Positions 1-10,661 of a DNA stretch of 46,180 bases are shown here, piece by piece (positions within the stretch are counted from its first letter, which is position 1; each line of letters opens with the position of its first letter). The stretch is taken from contig CAIYVZ010000002.1 in assembly GCA_903929755.1 (NCBI GenBank), positions 1 through 46,180 of the forward strand, written 5' to 3'. A model generated the notes under the pieces. It saw only the letters and a program-made list of their open reading frames with translations. It made no database searches and was not told the DNA's origin. The stretch comes from an uncultured Acidobacteriia bacterium (lineage in GTDB: Bacteria; Acidobacteriota; Terriglobia; Bryobacterales; Bryobacteraceae). The translations under genes and the position numbers were made by a program.

Positions 1-292
1 CCGCTTGTCGAGCTTGTTTGCTCTCAGCGGCACATGCAAAGGCACACCGCATTACCTCAAAACCCAAACGGAAAGGACTTCCCCGCTCCACGCCTCGTCA
101 GCCCCCGCTCAGGCTCATCCTTCGATGAGAATATGCTGCCCGTCCGGACGGCGGCTCAATTGCCAGCGGTGGAGAATCAAGTCAGCTAAGAGAATCAATG
201 CTTTGCCCCGTGGTTCAGCGGGTTCGTGGTGATATCATGGGCATTCAGTTTGAGTCCGCTTTTGCTACGGCGTTCTCGCTGCACTCACATCT
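1..292. other. No gene recognised at left edge
   Basis: I see no convincing coding sequence, RNA gene or terminator here. The short open frames have no recognisable domain. The stretch presumably contains the promoter of the downstream isocitrate dehydrogenase gene, but I could not pick out a clear -35/-10 pair. Confidence 0.4.
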
Positions 293-2512
293 ATGAAGCT
301 CACGTGGACCAAGACCGACGAGGCGCCTGCCCTCGCCTCGTACGCGCTGCTGCCTATCCTGCAAGCATACTTCAAAGGGACGGGGGTGGAGATTGAAACG
401 GCCGATATCTCGCTCGCCGGGCGCATTCTTGCCAACTTCCCGGACCGTCTGCTTGACCACCAGCAGATTCCCGACGAGTTGACCCGCCTCGGCGCCCTCG
501 CCAAGACACCTGGCGCCAATATCGTCAAGCTCCCCAACATCAGCGCCTCGGTTCCACAGCTCCGGGAAGCGATCGCAGAACTACAGGCAAAGGGGTACCT
601 CATCCCCGACTATCCCGAAGCTCCCTCCACCGACGAAGATCGCGGCGTGCAGGCCCGCTTTGCCGTCGTCCTGGGCTCGGCCGTGAACCCCGTCTTACGG
701 GAAGGCAATTCGGACCGCCGCGCTTCGTCGTCCGTGAAAGCCTTCGCGCAGAAGCATCCGCACCGGGGCATGAAGCCCTGGCCAAATTCCGGCTCAGTTA
801 CGCGCGTTGCGCACATGAGTGACAAGGACTTCTACGGCAGCGAGAAATCGGTCACCGTGGACGCCCCAACCCAGGTCCGCATCGAATTCGTTGACCCCTC
901 CGGCGCAGTGAAAGTGCTGAAGCCCAAAGTCGCGCTGCTCGCAGGCGAAGTTATCGACTGCGCCGCGTTGAATGTGGCTGCGTTGCGCAGCTTCTATGCA
1001 GCGCAGATCGCCGCCGCCAAAGCGGACAAGGCGTTGTTGTCGCTCCACCTGAAATGCACCATGATGAAGATCTCTGATCCCATCATGTTCGGGCACTGTG
1101 TCTCTGTTTATTTTGCCCAGGCCCTGGACAAGCATGCCGACGCGATCCAGTCAATCGGTGCCAATATCAACAACGGCCTGGCCGAGGTTCTCCGCAAACT
1201 CGACCAGCTTCCTGCCAGCCAGAAGGCGGAGATCGAGGCCGATTTCGCAGCCTGTTACACCAGTGGTCCCGGCCTGGACATGGTCGATTCCCGGGCCGGT
1301 AAGACCAACCTGCACGTCAACAGTGACGTGATCGTCGATGCCTCCATGCCCAACGTGATTCGCGACGGTGGCAAGATGTGGGACAAGAACGACGCCCTGC
1401 AGGACACGGTCGCCATGATTCCGGACCGCTGCTACGCCACCATCTATCAGGCTGTGATCGAGGATTGCAAAGAACACGGACAGTTCGACCCGGCAACCAT
1501 GGGCAGCGTGTCCAACGTCGGCCTCATGGCCCAGAAGGCCGAAGAGTACGGTTCGCACGACAAAACGTTTACCGCTCCGGCCAATGGCACCATCCGCATT
1601 GTCGATGCCGCCGGTAACACCCTGCTCGAACAGAGCGTCGAACAAGGTGACATCTTCCGCGCCTGCCAGACCAAAGACGAAGCCATCCGCGACTGGGTAA
1701 AACTGGCCGTCACCCGCGCTCGCGCGTCCGGCTCACCCGCCATCTTCTGGCTCGATCCCGAACGCGCCCACGACGCGCAGATCATTCTGAAGGTCAACGC
1801 CTGCCTCCCCGAACACGACCTCTCGGGCCTCGATATCCGCATCATGACGCCCGTGGACGCGATGAAGTTTTCGCTCTCGCGGGTTCGTCTCGGTCAGGAC
1901 ACCATCTCCGTCACCGGGAACGTCCTTCGCGACTATCTCACTGACCTGTTCCCGATTCTCGAACTGGGCACCAGCGCCCGCATGCTCTCCATCGTCCCGC
2001 TGCTCCAGGGCGGCGCCATGCTCGAAACCGGCGCCGGCGGTTCGGCCCCCAAGCACGTCCAGCAGTTCGTCAAGGAAGGCCACCTGCGTTGGGATTCGCT
2101 CGGCGAATACTGCGCGGTTGTTCCCTCACTCGAACTCATGGCAGCCAGGAGCGGTAATTCCAGTGCCGCCCTCTTGTCGAACACTCTCGACCAGGCCATC
2201 GGCCAGTACCTCGAAGACTCCCGCTCCCCCTCGGCGAAGGTGAACGAGATCGACAACCGCGGGTCTACATACTACCTCGCCATGGCCTGGGCAAAGGCCC
2301 TCGCAGCCCAGAATCAGGACGCGGACTTGAAGCAACGCTTCACCCCCGTAGCCGCCGCGCTGGCCGGATCCGAAGCCACCATCATCCAGGAACTCCTGGC
2401 CGCCCAAGGCAAGCCAGTCGACATCGGGGGCTACTATTTCCCCGACGAAGCGAAGTGCGCTGCAGCGATGCGGCCCAGCGCGACGCTGAACGCGATCATC
2501 GATCGCGCTTAA
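293..2512 (+). CDS. icd: Monomeric NADP-dependent isocitrate dehydrogenase
   Basis: Oxidatively decarboxylates isocitrate to 2-oxoglutarate with NADP in the TCA cycle (cytoplasm). The 739 residues match the roughly 740-residue monomeric IDH family and not the 400-residue dimeric type. The substrate-binding stretch [12 protein letters not shown] lies at about residues 138-149, and the family block [15 protein letters not shown], with a metal-ligand aspartate, at about 345-360. The C-terminal [15 protein letters not shown] block is also typical. The ATG at 293 gives the family N-terminus, but no good Shine-Dalgarno precedes it. The gene stands alone, 262 bp before purE; nothing diagnostic was seen in that gap. 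Confidence 0.96.
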   Translation: MKLTWTKTDEAPALASYALLPILQAYFKGTGVEIETADISLAGRILANFPDRLLDHQQIPDELTRLGALAKTPGANIVKLPNISASVPQLREAIAELQAKGYLIPDYPEAPSTDEDRGVQARFAVVLGSAVNPVLREGNSDRRASSSVKAFAQKHPHRGMKPWPNSGSVTRVAHMSDKDFYGSEKSVTVDAPTQVRIEFVDPSGAVKVLKPKVALLAGEVIDCAALNVAALRSFYAAQIAAAKADKALLSLHLKCTMMKISDPIMFGHCVSVYFAQALDKHADAIQSIGANINNGLAEVLRKLDQLPASQKAEIEADFAACYTSGPGLDMVDSRAGKTNLHVNSDVIVDASMPNVIRDGGKMWDKNDALQDTVAMIPDRCYATIYQAVIEDCKEHGQFDPATMGSVSNVGLMAQKAEEYGSHDKTFTAPANGTIRIVDAAGNTLLEQSVEQGDIFRACQTKDEAIRDWVKLAVTRARASGSPAIFWLDPERAHDAQIILKVNACLPEHDLSGLDIRIMTPVDAMKFSLSRVRLGQDTISVTGNVLRDYLTDLFPILELGTSARMLSIVPLLQGGAMLETGAGGSAPKHVQQFVKEGHLRWDSLGEYCAVVPSLELMAARSGNSSAALLSNTLDQAIGQYLEDSRSPSAKVNEIDNRGSTYYLAMAWAKALAAQNQDADLKQRFTPVAAALAGSEATIIQELLAAQGKPVDIGGYYFPDEAKCAAAMRPSATLNAIIDRA

Positions 2513-2774
2513 TTGAGAGCCTGACGGTTCGCGCATTTGTGAACGGCATGAAAGCCACAGCAGCTTATGCCGTCGCCCCGTGCAACCCGCTGACAATGGT
2601 TGTTTCGGGGGCTAAGCTGGCGGATCCGCGTTCACTCATCGCAATCATCTCCGAATAAAAACGTCACGTCGCTGATATCATAAAGCTTCATCGCCCACGA
2701 CAATAATCAGTAAAATACCACCATAGTCGCCCACAACGACGGCATCGTGAAGACGGAAAACCTCAGGATCTTTG

Positions 2775-3337
<563 letters not shown>

Positions 3338-3341
<4 letters not shown>

Positions 3342-4468
3342 AGCCCCTACTTCCCGGTTCCACCATCGGTGTCCTCGGCAGCGGTCAACTGGGGCGCATG
3401 TTTGCCATCGCCGCCCGCCGCCTCGGCTACCGCGTCCATACCTACTCGCCTGATCGCGACACCCCCACCGGGCAAATCGCCGATATTGAAATCGACGCGC
3501 CCTACGAAGATCTAGACCGCGTCCGAGCCTTCGCCGCCGCCGTCGACGTCGTCACCTTCGAGTTCGAGAACGTCCCGGCCCCCACCGCCGATGCCGCAGC
3601 TTCAGCCGCGCCCGTCCGCCCCGCGGGCCTGGTGCTCCACACCACCCAGCACCGCCTCCGCGAAAAAACCTTCCTCGAAACCCACGGCTTCCCCGTTACA
3701 AAGTTCGCCGCCATTCGCCAGCCCGGAGACCTCGCCACAGCCTGGCCCGGTTTCGGCTCCGCCATCCTGAAAACGGCCGGTTTCGGCTATGACGGCAAGG
3801 GCCAATACCGAGTCACCACCCTCGAAGAAGCCGAAGCCGCCTGGACCGCCATGAACCGGCAGGAAGCGGTGCTCGAAGCTCTGGTCGATTTCGAAGCCGA
3901 GCTTTCCGTGGTCGCCGTCCGCTCCGAAGACGGCAGTTGTGCCCTTTACGCGCCCAGCGCCAACTCTCACGTCGCCGGTATCCTCGATATTTCGGTCGCG
4001 CCCGGCCCCTTTCCGGAGCACATCGCCGCCCAGGCCCAGGAAATTGCGCGCGGCCTTCTCGAACAGCTGAACGTCACCGGAGTCCTTTGCGTCGAGTTCT
4101 TCCTCACCAAAGACCACCGCCTGCTCATCAACGAACTGGCCCCCAGACCCCACAATTCCGGCCACCTCACCATCGACGCCTGCATCACCAGTCAGTTCGA
4201 GCAGCAACTCCGCGCGGTCTGTAATCTGCCCCTCGGCAGCACCGAAATGTTCCGGCCCGCCGCCATGGCGAACCTCCTGGGTGACATATGGGGTAACGGA
4301 GAACCAAACTGGGCCGCAGCTCTTGCCATGCCCGAAGTGAAGCTTCACCTTTACGGCAAGCTGGCAGCGCGTCCCGGCCGCAAAATGGGCCACCTGACCG
4401 CCACCGCTGCCACCCCGGCTCAGGCCGAACGTTTAGTTCGCGAAGCCCGCGCCCGCCTCGCTTCCTGA
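3338..4468 (+). CDS. purK: N5-carboxyaminoimidazole ribonucleotide synthase
   Basis: ATP-grasp enzyme making N5-CAIR from AIR, bicarbonate and ATP, the substrate for PurE encoded just upstream. The N-terminal Rossmann-like segment contains [20 protein letters not shown]. The central ATP-grasp fold contains [15 protein letters not shown], and the C-terminal part has [12 protein letters not shown], a PurK signature. Its 376 residues are normal for the family. The GTG start at 3338 overlaps the purE stop by 4 bp (GTGA), typical of translational coupling. A convergent metallo-beta-lactamase-fold gene ends 91 bp downstream; no strong terminator is visible between them. Confidence 0.95.
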
Positions 4469-4559
4469 GCGCGTTCTGCCAGACGCAGATGGGGCCACGA
4501 ACACTATTCCCGCTGTTTTGACGGTAAATCCCGCACGCGCCGGGTATCTCCTCCGGCCT

Positions 4560-5405
4560 CTACTTTTTGGGCGACCCAGGGCTCTTCTTTTGCCGGTCCC
4601 ATTCCGTCAAAAACTCCTGTTCCTTCGTTGCCACCCAGGTCTTGAATCCGTTCGGATCCACGAAAGCGTTCGCATTCCCCGCCTTCAGCCTGGCGTACTT
4701 ATCTTTCAGGCCGAAGTACTCGCCGTGTGCTCCCAGAAAAATATCGCAAGGTAGCGTTTTCAGGATTGAAAACGTCTTCAAATAGTCCGGGGCGATTGTC
4801 GGGTACCGTTTGTTATTCACCAGCAGGGTTCCCGCCTCCACCGTCGCCCCACCCACAATCACCACGTTCATCACGGTGTTGTTTTCAAGGACGCGCAATG
4901 TCCAGGTCGTGCACCCCTTCGTATGCCCCGGCGTATGATGGGCGATTAGTTTTACCCCTGCCAGTTCCACTGTATAGCCATCCCGAAGCACTCGGTCCAC
5001 ATGAATTCCCGGCCGCCCCGGCGCAATGCTCTCCACGTCGGAAGCATCGTCCTGCATCACCATAACGGTGGCCCCGGTCTCTTTCTTAATTTCGCGGAGG
5101 GCACTGTCGTGTTCGGAGTGTGCGTGGCTTGTCAAAAGGTACGTGATATCGCTGTACTTCAGCCCCACTTGCTGCATGCTCTTCTTCAGCGCAGGCGCAT
5201 CTTCCGGAGAATTCGTGTTAATCAGAATATCCCCCTGCAATGTATGTATTACAAAGATAGCGAGGTCCGCGGTGCCGACGTAGTACAGGTTTCCGGCAAT
5301 TCGGAAGGCAGGGAAGGCCTTGTGCCAGTCAGGATTCTGGGCCTGCGCGTTCAACAGCACGGGGCTCAGCAGGGCAGCGAAAGTCCGGAGGGTGCGTCGC
5401 AGCAT
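4560..5405 (-). CDS. Exported subclass B3-like metallo-beta-lactamase fold protein
   Basis: The first residues from the ATG at 5405 (MLRRTLRTFAALLSPVLLNAQA) form a signal peptide, so the product is predicted to be periplasmic. A start at 5459 would add 18 residues. B3 landmarks are present: YYVGTADLAIFVI, the HAHSEHD metal motif, HHTPGHTKGCTTW and GAHGEYFGLKDKYARL (third zinc His at residue 227). The key oddity is Glu at residue 98, where the family has the metal-binding Asp120 (HxHxDH). This may alter metal binding or activity. Whether it hydrolyses beta-lactams is unknown; a related hydrolase role is equally possible. Confidence 0.85.
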   Translation of the reverse strand: MLRRTLRTFAALLSPVLLNAQAQNPDWHKAFPAFRIAGNLYYVGTADLAIFVIHTLQGDILINTNSPEDAPALKKSMQQVGLKYSDITYLLTSHAHSEHDSALREIKKETGATVMVMQDDASDVESIAPGRPGIHVDRVLRDGYTVELAGVKLIAHHTPGHTKGCTTWTLRVLENNTVMNVVIVGGATVEAGTLLVNNKRYPTIAPDYLKTFSILKTLPCDIFLGAHGEYFGLKDKYARLKAGNANAFVDPNGFKTWVATKEQEFLTEWDRQKKSPGSPKK

Positions 5406-5540
5406 GTCTGTTTTAGGCTTGCGTAAGTGAAACCTCAAGCGTGTCAGTGTCCCCATCATACCGCCCGGAATCGCCCGATTCGTCGCTGGAACTGGTGCCC
5501 CCCCATCACGAATACGAATGCACGCCCGAAAGATTCCGCG

Positions 5541-6092
5541 CTATTTGCTGTTCATCTGGTAAACGTAGACCATGTGCGGTCTGCTGTCCACCATCACCCG
5601 CTCGGTCGCCACCGGCTTCCAGTCCCGAATCTCGAAGTCATGCGATACCACGCGAGCCCCCGGCTTCAGCCTCCCTAACACCGGCTTCAGCCGTTCATTG
5701 GAGCTCGTTAGCAGATACAGCGTCACCACGTCGGCCTGGCTCAAATCCGTCTTCAGCGCATTCCCGTGGACAATCTGGACCGTATCACTCAACCCCAGTG
5801 ACCGTACTCGTCCCAGCGTACTCTCGAAGATATCCCGACGGATCTCTACGCCCACCGCCTTCGCCTTAAACTTCTGCGCGGCCGTAATCACAATCCGCCC
5901 ATCGCCGCAGCCTAAGTCATAAAGCGTTTCCCCCGGCTTCAGGCCAGCCAGTTCCAGCATCTTGTCCACCACCACTTGCGGCGTGGGGAACGCCGGAGCC
6001 AGGGTGTCCGGGTCCGTATACCGCTGCGCGGGCAGCAGGCCGATAGCCCCAAAAAGGAGCACGGGAAGAAAAATTCTGAAGCTTAGTCGCAT
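5541..6092 (-). CDS. FAM173-like class I SAM methyltransferase with signal peptide or anchor
   Basis: Residues 1-23 (MRLSFRIFLPVLLFGAIGLL then PAQ) look like a signal peptide or membrane anchor. The rest is a small Rossmann methyltransferase: PTPQVVVDKMLELAGL, the SAM motif YDLGCGDGRIVITAA, GVEIRRDI, and VVTLYLLTSSNERLKPVL. This pattern resembles the FAM173 (ATP synthase c-subunit lysine methyltransferase) family, whose eukaryotic members are membrane-associated. Substrate unknown. The gene starts 3 bp after the stop of the upstream secreted-protein gene and probably shares its transcript. Export of a SAM-dependent enzyme would be odd, because SAM is cytoplasmic. Confidence 0.85.
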   Translation of the reverse strand: MRLSFRIFLPVLLFGAIGLLPAQRYTDPDTLAPAFPTPQVVVDKMLELAGLKPGETLYDLGCGDGRIVITAAQKFKAKAVGVEIRRDIFESTLGRVRSLGLSDTVQIVHGNALKTDLSQADVVTLYLLTSSNERLKPVLGRLKPGARVVSHDFEIRDWKPVATERVMVDSRPHMVYVYQMNSK

Positions 6093-6095
6093 TGC

Positions 6096-7418
6096 CTACT
6101 TTTTAGACGCCGCCGCAGTAGTAACCAGTTTCGTTTTTGCGATGCGTCCCATAATATCTGCCCACGCGTTCCACAGGTCCCGTGGCCGGCTGATCGTGTA
6201 TTCCTGACCCTTCAACTTCTTCACCACGGTCCCAATTGAATCGCGCCACGGCGTCTGCTGTGGCGTCAGAATGTAGTTCATGTAGAAGACAGGAAAGGAG
6301 ATATCGGAAATTTCCTGGAAGTTTTCCGCCGGTATCGGGTGGTCCAGCATCACCTTCGGCCCGGCAAATATCACGGCGTCCGTCGAATTGTGCCCCAGTT
6401 CGTCCTGAATCAGCTTCGCCAGAAAATCTGTCTCACTCTTCTTATCGGCCAGCTTTTTATAGTCCACCATACCCAGTTTGATCCCGGCCAGCGCTTTTCC
6501 TAACTCCGGGAAGTTGATCTGGTCCGTGTTCTCCTTGCGGTAAACCACCCTCTGGTCCGTCATGTTAAACGCCACCAGCGAAAATTTGTAGATCTTCGGC
6601 TCACGCGAGATGTTGCGCAGAATCGACACCAGCGCACTCGTATCCACTGGCGCCATCGACGCCGAACTCGCCTTCTGCGGGGCGAAATTGATCAGCACCT
6701 TCACATGCAGCGTCTCAGGCCCCGCGATCCGCGTTACAGGCGGTTCGTCTTTGAAAAACTCCAGATCCGACGGCTCAACCGCGTGCGCCGCGATTGGCAG
6801 TTTCATTGCCTGGTCCTTCGCCGGCAGCGTAGCCGACACATCCCATGCCGACGAGCATACCCGCTCCTGCTTGTCCCGCATCATCCACATCACGTGGTAA
6901 TCGCCTTCCCCCAGATCAAAACTTCCCTGCAGGTAGGCGTCCCCTCTGGCGTCTTCGTCAATCTCCGGCACCGTATAACGCTGTGAAAAATAGATCGGCG
7001 AGTCTTTTGCGTTATCCGGTGCCACTTTAAGGACGATCGTCAGGTTGCCGCCCTCACCCGACAGTTCCCGAAGCGGCATCGTAATGTCATACCCGCTGTG
7101 GAAGCGTAAATCAAAGCCAAGCACCGGTTTTACCGACGTAACCGTGCAGGGCAGGTCCTTCTTAATGTCCTCAATCTCCAGGATCGCCGCGTCGCTGCTC
7201 AGCAGTCTTGTCCCCCCGCCACTGGAACTGGAGCTCATCATGTTTTGTGGAAACGCCGCCTGCGGTGCCACCGTCAACAAAAACAGGCTGAAACCAAACA
7301 GGGGCAGAACGGAGATTTCGCGGAACGGGCGAACGCCGAACTGCGGGGCTAAGCAGCCCGCAGTGGCCGTGGTATTTTTCGAGCGCAAACTCTCAGATCC
7401 CGGACTCATGGCAACCAT
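6096..7418 (-). CDS. Secreted protein of unknown function
   Basis: I do not recognise the family. The ATG at 7418 follows GAGGGAGAA very closely, and the ATG at 7409 is an alternative 11 bases from that purine run. A hydrophobic segment about 35 residues in (VLPLFGFSLFLLTVAP) followed by PQAAFPQ suggests a signal peptide with a long n-region. A Ser/Gly-rich linker (SSSSSGGG) follows. The N-terminal half looks like beta-sandwich modules, and the C-terminal third has a mixed alpha/beta pattern recalling VWFA-related acidobacterial proteins. It is co-directional with the exported methyltransferase, 3 bp apart, implying a joint envelope role. Confidence 0.75.
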   Translation of the reverse strand: MVAMSPGSESLRSKNTTATAGCLAPQFGVRPFREISVLPLFGFSLFLLTVAPQAAFPQNMMSSSSSGGGTRLLSSDAAILEIEDIKKDLPCTVTSVKPVLGFDLRFHSGYDITMPLRELSGEGGNLTIVLKVAPDNAKDSPIYFSQRYTVPEIDEDARGDAYLQGSFDLGEGDYHVMWMMRDKQERVCSSAWDVSATLPAKDQAMKLPIAAHAVEPSDLEFFKDEPPVTRIAGPETLHVKVLINFAPQKASSASMAPVDTSALVSILRNISREPKIYKFSLVAFNMTDQRVVYRKENTDQINFPELGKALAGIKLGMVDYKKLADKKSETDFLAKLIQDELGHNSTDAVIFAGPKVMLDHPIPAENFQEISDISFPVFYMNYILTPQQTPWRDSIGTVVKKLKGQEYTISRPRDLWNAWADIMGRIAKTKLVTTAAASKK

Positions 7419-7594
7419 TTCTCCCTCACGGAGGCTGGACACTATGCTACACCCGCAGCCCGTGGCCGCACAAAAAAAACTTCTTATTCCCCTCATCCGA
7501 AAAGCCGGCATCTGTCAGGGGTAAGACTGCCCCCGGCCCCTCACCGGAACGCCTTTCGTGGGCGCGCATATTCGATAATGTAATTGCTACCCCG

Positions 7595-8275
7595 ATGAGC
7601 TTGTTTATGGACAGAGAATCCTTTATGGACAGAGAAATGGACCAGCCCGACGCCATCCTCACCCCGGCCGATGCTCCGGCCGATGCCATCATTAGCTCAG
7701 ACATGTTTCGGGGGCAGCGCATCCCGCCCGGCCAGTCCCGCACAAAAAAGTGGCCTGTCCTCGACGCTTCCGGACCTCCCCCCATTACCCTCGAAACCTG
7801 GCGCTTCCGCATCTTCGGTCTTGTCCGCCAGCCCCTCGAACTCACCTGGTCTGAATTCCAGGCCCTGCCCCGAGTAAAAGTGTTCTCCGACTTTCACTGC
7901 GTCACCCGCTGGAGCCGTCTCGGCAATCTCTGGGAAGGTGTCTCCTCCCGGCATCTCATTCAGCTCGCCGGCGGCCCTGCCGAGGGTGCGAAATACGCGC
8001 TGGCTCACGGGTACGACCACGGTTTTACCACCAATCTGCCGCTCACAGACCTTCTATCGGAAGATTCGCTCGTGGCCATTACCCACGACGGCGAATCTTT
8101 ATCGCTCCCTCACGGTGGCCCCGCCCGCCTCATCGTGCCCCTCCTCTACGCCTGGAAGAGCGCCAAGTGGATCTCCGGCCTCGAACTCCTGCCCCATGAC
8201 CAGCCAGGCTTCTGGGAAAGCAACGGCTACCACATGCGTGGAGACCCGTGGACAGAAGAGCGTCATAATTGGTAA
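7595..8275 (+). CDS. Sulfite-oxidase-like molybdopterin oxidoreductase
   Basis: Belongs to the small sulfite-oxidase-fold molybdoenzymes. It has WRFRIFGLVRQPLELTW, then SDFHCVTRWS whose Cys102 should ligate molybdenum, and HGGPARLIVPLLYAWKSAKW. No heme or dimerisation domain and no obvious signal peptide were seen, so it is probably cytoplasmic; substrate unknown. The start is uncertain: ATGs at 7595, 7607 and 7625 are all in frame. A near-perfect 18-bp tandem duplication (7604-7621 and 7622-7639) duplicates the MDRE codons there. GATAAT at 7573-7578 may be the -10 element, implying a very short leader. The stop overlaps no partner; the next gene starts 14 bp on. Confidence 0.88.
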   Translation: MSLFMDRESFMDREMDQPDAILTPADAPADAIISSDMFRGQRIPPGQSRTKKWPVLDASGPPPITLETWRFRIFGLVRQPLELTWSEFQALPRVKVFSDFHCVTRWSRLGNLWEGVSSRHLIQLAGGPAEGAKYALAHGYDHGFTTNLPLTDLLSEDSLVAITHDGESLSLPHGGPARLIVPLLYAWKSAKWISGLELLPHDQPGFWESNGYHMRGDPWTEERHNW

Positions 8276-8289
8276 CGCCACCCCTGAAC

Positions 8290-9417
8290 ATGACCCGCCG
8301 AGAAATCCTGCGCACCACCCTTGGGACCAGCCTGCTCGCCGCCGGTTGCAGTCGCCCTCTCGCAACCCGCTATTTCGGCTGGCTGCTCGTCGCCAGCGCC
8401 ACAGAAAAGGGTATCGCCGTCGCCGATCTTTCCCAATTCCGGCACATCAATACCATTCCGCTCAGCGAAACGCCCGGCCAGATTCTGCGCGTCGGTGACA
8501 AAGTCTTCGCCACCTGCCCCGAGGCCCGTCAGTTGGTGGAAATCGATACGGGCCGTTTTCAGCCCGGAGCACGTCTGCAGATGCCGGGCCGAATTGTCAG
8601 TGCCGCAACCGTCCCCGCCGCAGGCCTCATCGTTTTAGCGACGGCCCAACCAGCAACCCTGGTCGTCGTGGAAGCGAAAACGGCGCGCATCCTGAGGCGC
8701 ATCGCGCTCCCGTCCGATCCTGCCGCCCTCGACGTCTCCGGCCTCCAGGCCGCAGTCGCCAGCCACACTACAGACACTATTACCCGTATCTCCCTGAAAG
8801 ACGGCACCATCTCCGGTCAGTCCGGCTCTGGCCAGGCAAAGCTCGGTGAAGTCTGTGGTTCCATGCGGTTCCGTAACGACGGGAAGGTGATCCTCGTCGG
8901 CCTGCCTCGCTCCCGCCAAATCGTCACCCTGAACGCCGAAAACGGAGCCCTCCTCGCTCGGCTCCCCCTGCGTTTCGCGCCGGGCCGTTTCTGCTTCAAC
9001 GCCGATGGCGGTCAAATGTTCGTCACCGCCACCGGCGAAGATGCCATCGCCATCGTTAGCCCCTACCAAAGCCAGATCGACCAGACTATCGTCGCTGGCC
9101 GCACGCCCTGGGGTATGGCCGTCTCCGCCACGCGCAACCTGCTCCTCATCACCAACCCCTCCAGCGGCGACCTCACCATTCTGGATATCGATACCCGCCG
9201 GCTTTCCGCCTCCGTTCACATCGGCGGCGAGCCCGGAGAAGTGCTGCTTACCCCCGACGAAGAGTACGCGCTGGTCATCAGCCGTGACGCGGGCGACGTA
9301 GCTGTAATCCGGATGAAGACGGTTCTCGACCGCACCGTAAAAACGAAGCCCCTTCTCACCATGTTCCCCATGGGCGGCGCCCCGCAATCCACGCTCATCA
9401 TCCCGAAAGAAGCGTAG
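8290..9417 (+). CDS. Lipoprotein beta-propeller (YVTN/YncE-like)
   Basis: The ATG at 8290 gives a Tat-type lipoprotein signal: TRREILRTTLG, then a lipobox LAAGC with Cys at residue 20. An upstream TTG at 8269 is less likely. The mature part carries repeated blade units such as FATCPEARQLVEIDTG, MFVTATGEDAIAIV and LLITNPSSGDLTILDID, typical of seven-bladed YVTN-like propellers. It is probably envelope-anchored and binds a partner or substrate. It follows the molybdoenzyme gene by 14 bp in the same direction, so the two are likely co-transcribed. No catalytic residues could be assigned. Confidence 0.82.
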   Translation: MTRREILRTTLGTSLLAAGCSRPLATRYFGWLLVASATEKGIAVADLSQFRHINTIPLSETPGQILRVGDKVFATCPEARQLVEIDTGRFQPGARLQMPGRIVSAATVPAAGLIVLATAQPATLVVVEAKTARILRRIALPSDPAALDVSGLQAAVASHTTDTITRISLKDGTISGQSGSGQAKLGEVCGSMRFRNDGKVILVGLPRSRQIVTLNAENGALLARLPLRFAPGRFCFNADGGQMFVTATGEDAIAIVSPYQSQIDQTIVAGRTPWGMAVSATRNLLLITNPSSGDLTILDIDTRRLSASVHIGGEPGEVLLTPDEEYALVISRDAGDVAVIRMKTVLDRTVKTKPLLTMFPMGGAPQSTLIIPKEA

Positions 9418-9422
9418 CTCGC

Positions 9423-10505
9423 CTACGCCAGCGTCAGGTTTGGTTCCGCCGAAGCGCTCAAATCCGCAAACTCGCCCCGCCGGAACTTCGGAAACGCGGC
9501 AGCCGCAATCATCACAGCATTGTCCGTGGATAACCCCGGGGAAGGGAAGTGGACCGGCAGGCCCATAGATTTCTCCGTCACCGCCGCCCGCAGGCCGGAA
9601 TTGCAAGCCACGCCCCCGCTCACCACAATCGACCGCACACCCTCAACCTGCTCCGTCGCCGCTTCCGCATGGCGCAGTAATTCCTCCACCACAGTTCGCT
9701 GAAAGCTCGCTACCAGGTCCAGCGTCGCTTTCGGCGTCACTTCCAGCCACTGCTTCAAAGATGGCTGCGGCGCTTCCCGAAGCAGAGCCTTGCGCACGGC
9801 AATTTCCGCCGTCATGTCGTGGCTCTCCACCCACCGAAGCACGGCCGATTTTAAGCCACTGAAGCTGAAATCGAGCCGGTTCCCCTTCATCTTTGCCATG
9901 GTGAAGCGAATCTCGCGGGGGTTGCCATACGGCGCCAGCATATCGATCACTGGCCCCCCCGGATACCCAAAACCGATCAGCTTGGCCACTTTATCGAAGG
10001 CCTCACCCGCCGCGTCGTCTCGCGTCCGCCCCAACAGCACATACCCTGCCGCCCGCGCCTCGAACATATGCGTATGGCCTCCGCTCACGATTATCGCCAG
10101 AGCCGGTAACTCCACTGGCGTACCCTTTTGAGCCGCTTCCATGATCACCGCGTGGATGTGGCCTTCAATGTGGTTCACCGTAATTAGAGGTTTCCCCGCC
10201 GCAAATGAAATCGCCTTGGCGTAGGTCAGGCCTACCAGCAGCGCACCCGCCAGACCCGGCCCGTGTGTCGCCGCCACAGCGTCCAGATCCTGAAACCCCA
10301 CGCCCGCCATTTCCATTGCCTCCCGAACGACCGGGACAATGGACCGCAGGTGTTCCCGTGAAGCCAGCTCCGGCACCACGCCCCCGTACTTCGCGTGGAC
10401 AGCCAACTGACTGGATACTACCGACGAAAGGACGCGGGTCTCATCTTCAATCACCGCCGCCGCTGTCTCGTCGCACGAGCTTTCAATTGCAAGAATTCGG
10501 GCCAA
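9423..10505 (-). CDS. tsaD: tRNA N6-adenosine threonylcarbamoyltransferase
   Basis: TsaD transfers the threonylcarbamoyl group from TC-AMP to A37 of ANN-decoding tRNAs, acting with TsaB/TsaE, which are not in this window. The ASKHA-fold signature [16 protein letters not shown] starts the protein. The metal motif [10 protein letters not shown] holds two histidines, and [13 protein letters not shown] and [13 protein letters not shown] follow. Its length of 360 residues is slightly above the usual 340. It lies downstream of clpX on the same strand with a 156-bp gap and is convergent with the propeller gene, 5 bp apart. Confidence 0.96.
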   Translation of the reverse strand: MARILAIESSCDETAAAVIEDETRVLSSVVSSQLAVHAKYGGVVPELASREHLRSIVPVVREAMEMAGVGFQDLDAVAATHGPGLAGALLVGLTYAKAISFAAGKPLITVNHIEGHIHAVIMEAAQKGTPVELPALAIIVSGGHTHMFEARAAGYVLLGRTRDDAAGEAFDKVAKLIGFGYPGGPVIDMLAPYGNPREIRFTMAKMKGNRLDFSFSGLKSAVLRWVESHDMTAEIAVRKALLREAPQPSLKQWLEVTPKATLDLVASFQRTVVEELLRHAEAATEQVEGVRSIVVSGGVACNSGLRAAVTEKSMGLPVHFPSPGLSTDNAVMIAAAAFPKFRRGEFADLSASAEPNLTLA

Positions 10506-10631
10506 TCTCTACTGTAGCTACCCCGACTTCTCTGTCACTCAAGACCCGCCACAAGAAAACGCCCGTGTGTGTTTTGCCGGCACCAGTAGCCCGGGTACCA
10601 CCTGCCCCCGCAATATGCCAGGCTTGACCAG

Positions 10632-10652
10632 TTGGTGGTTTTTGGCCACCAA
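10632..10652. repeat. Inverted repeat between clpX and tsaD
   Basis: Perfect 7-bp arms TTGGTGG and CCACCAA are separated by 7 bases, 9 bp beyond the clpX stop. It may be a weak terminator or a processing hairpin for the clpX transcript. It lacks a T tract on the minus strand, so termination is not established. Confidence 0.4.
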
Positions 10653-10661
10653 TACCCCAGT

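Noticed and set aside
4469-4500. Terminator after purK (GCGT/ACGC arms near 4471-4486)
   Set aside because: The stem is only four to five pairs with no T tract, too weak to support.
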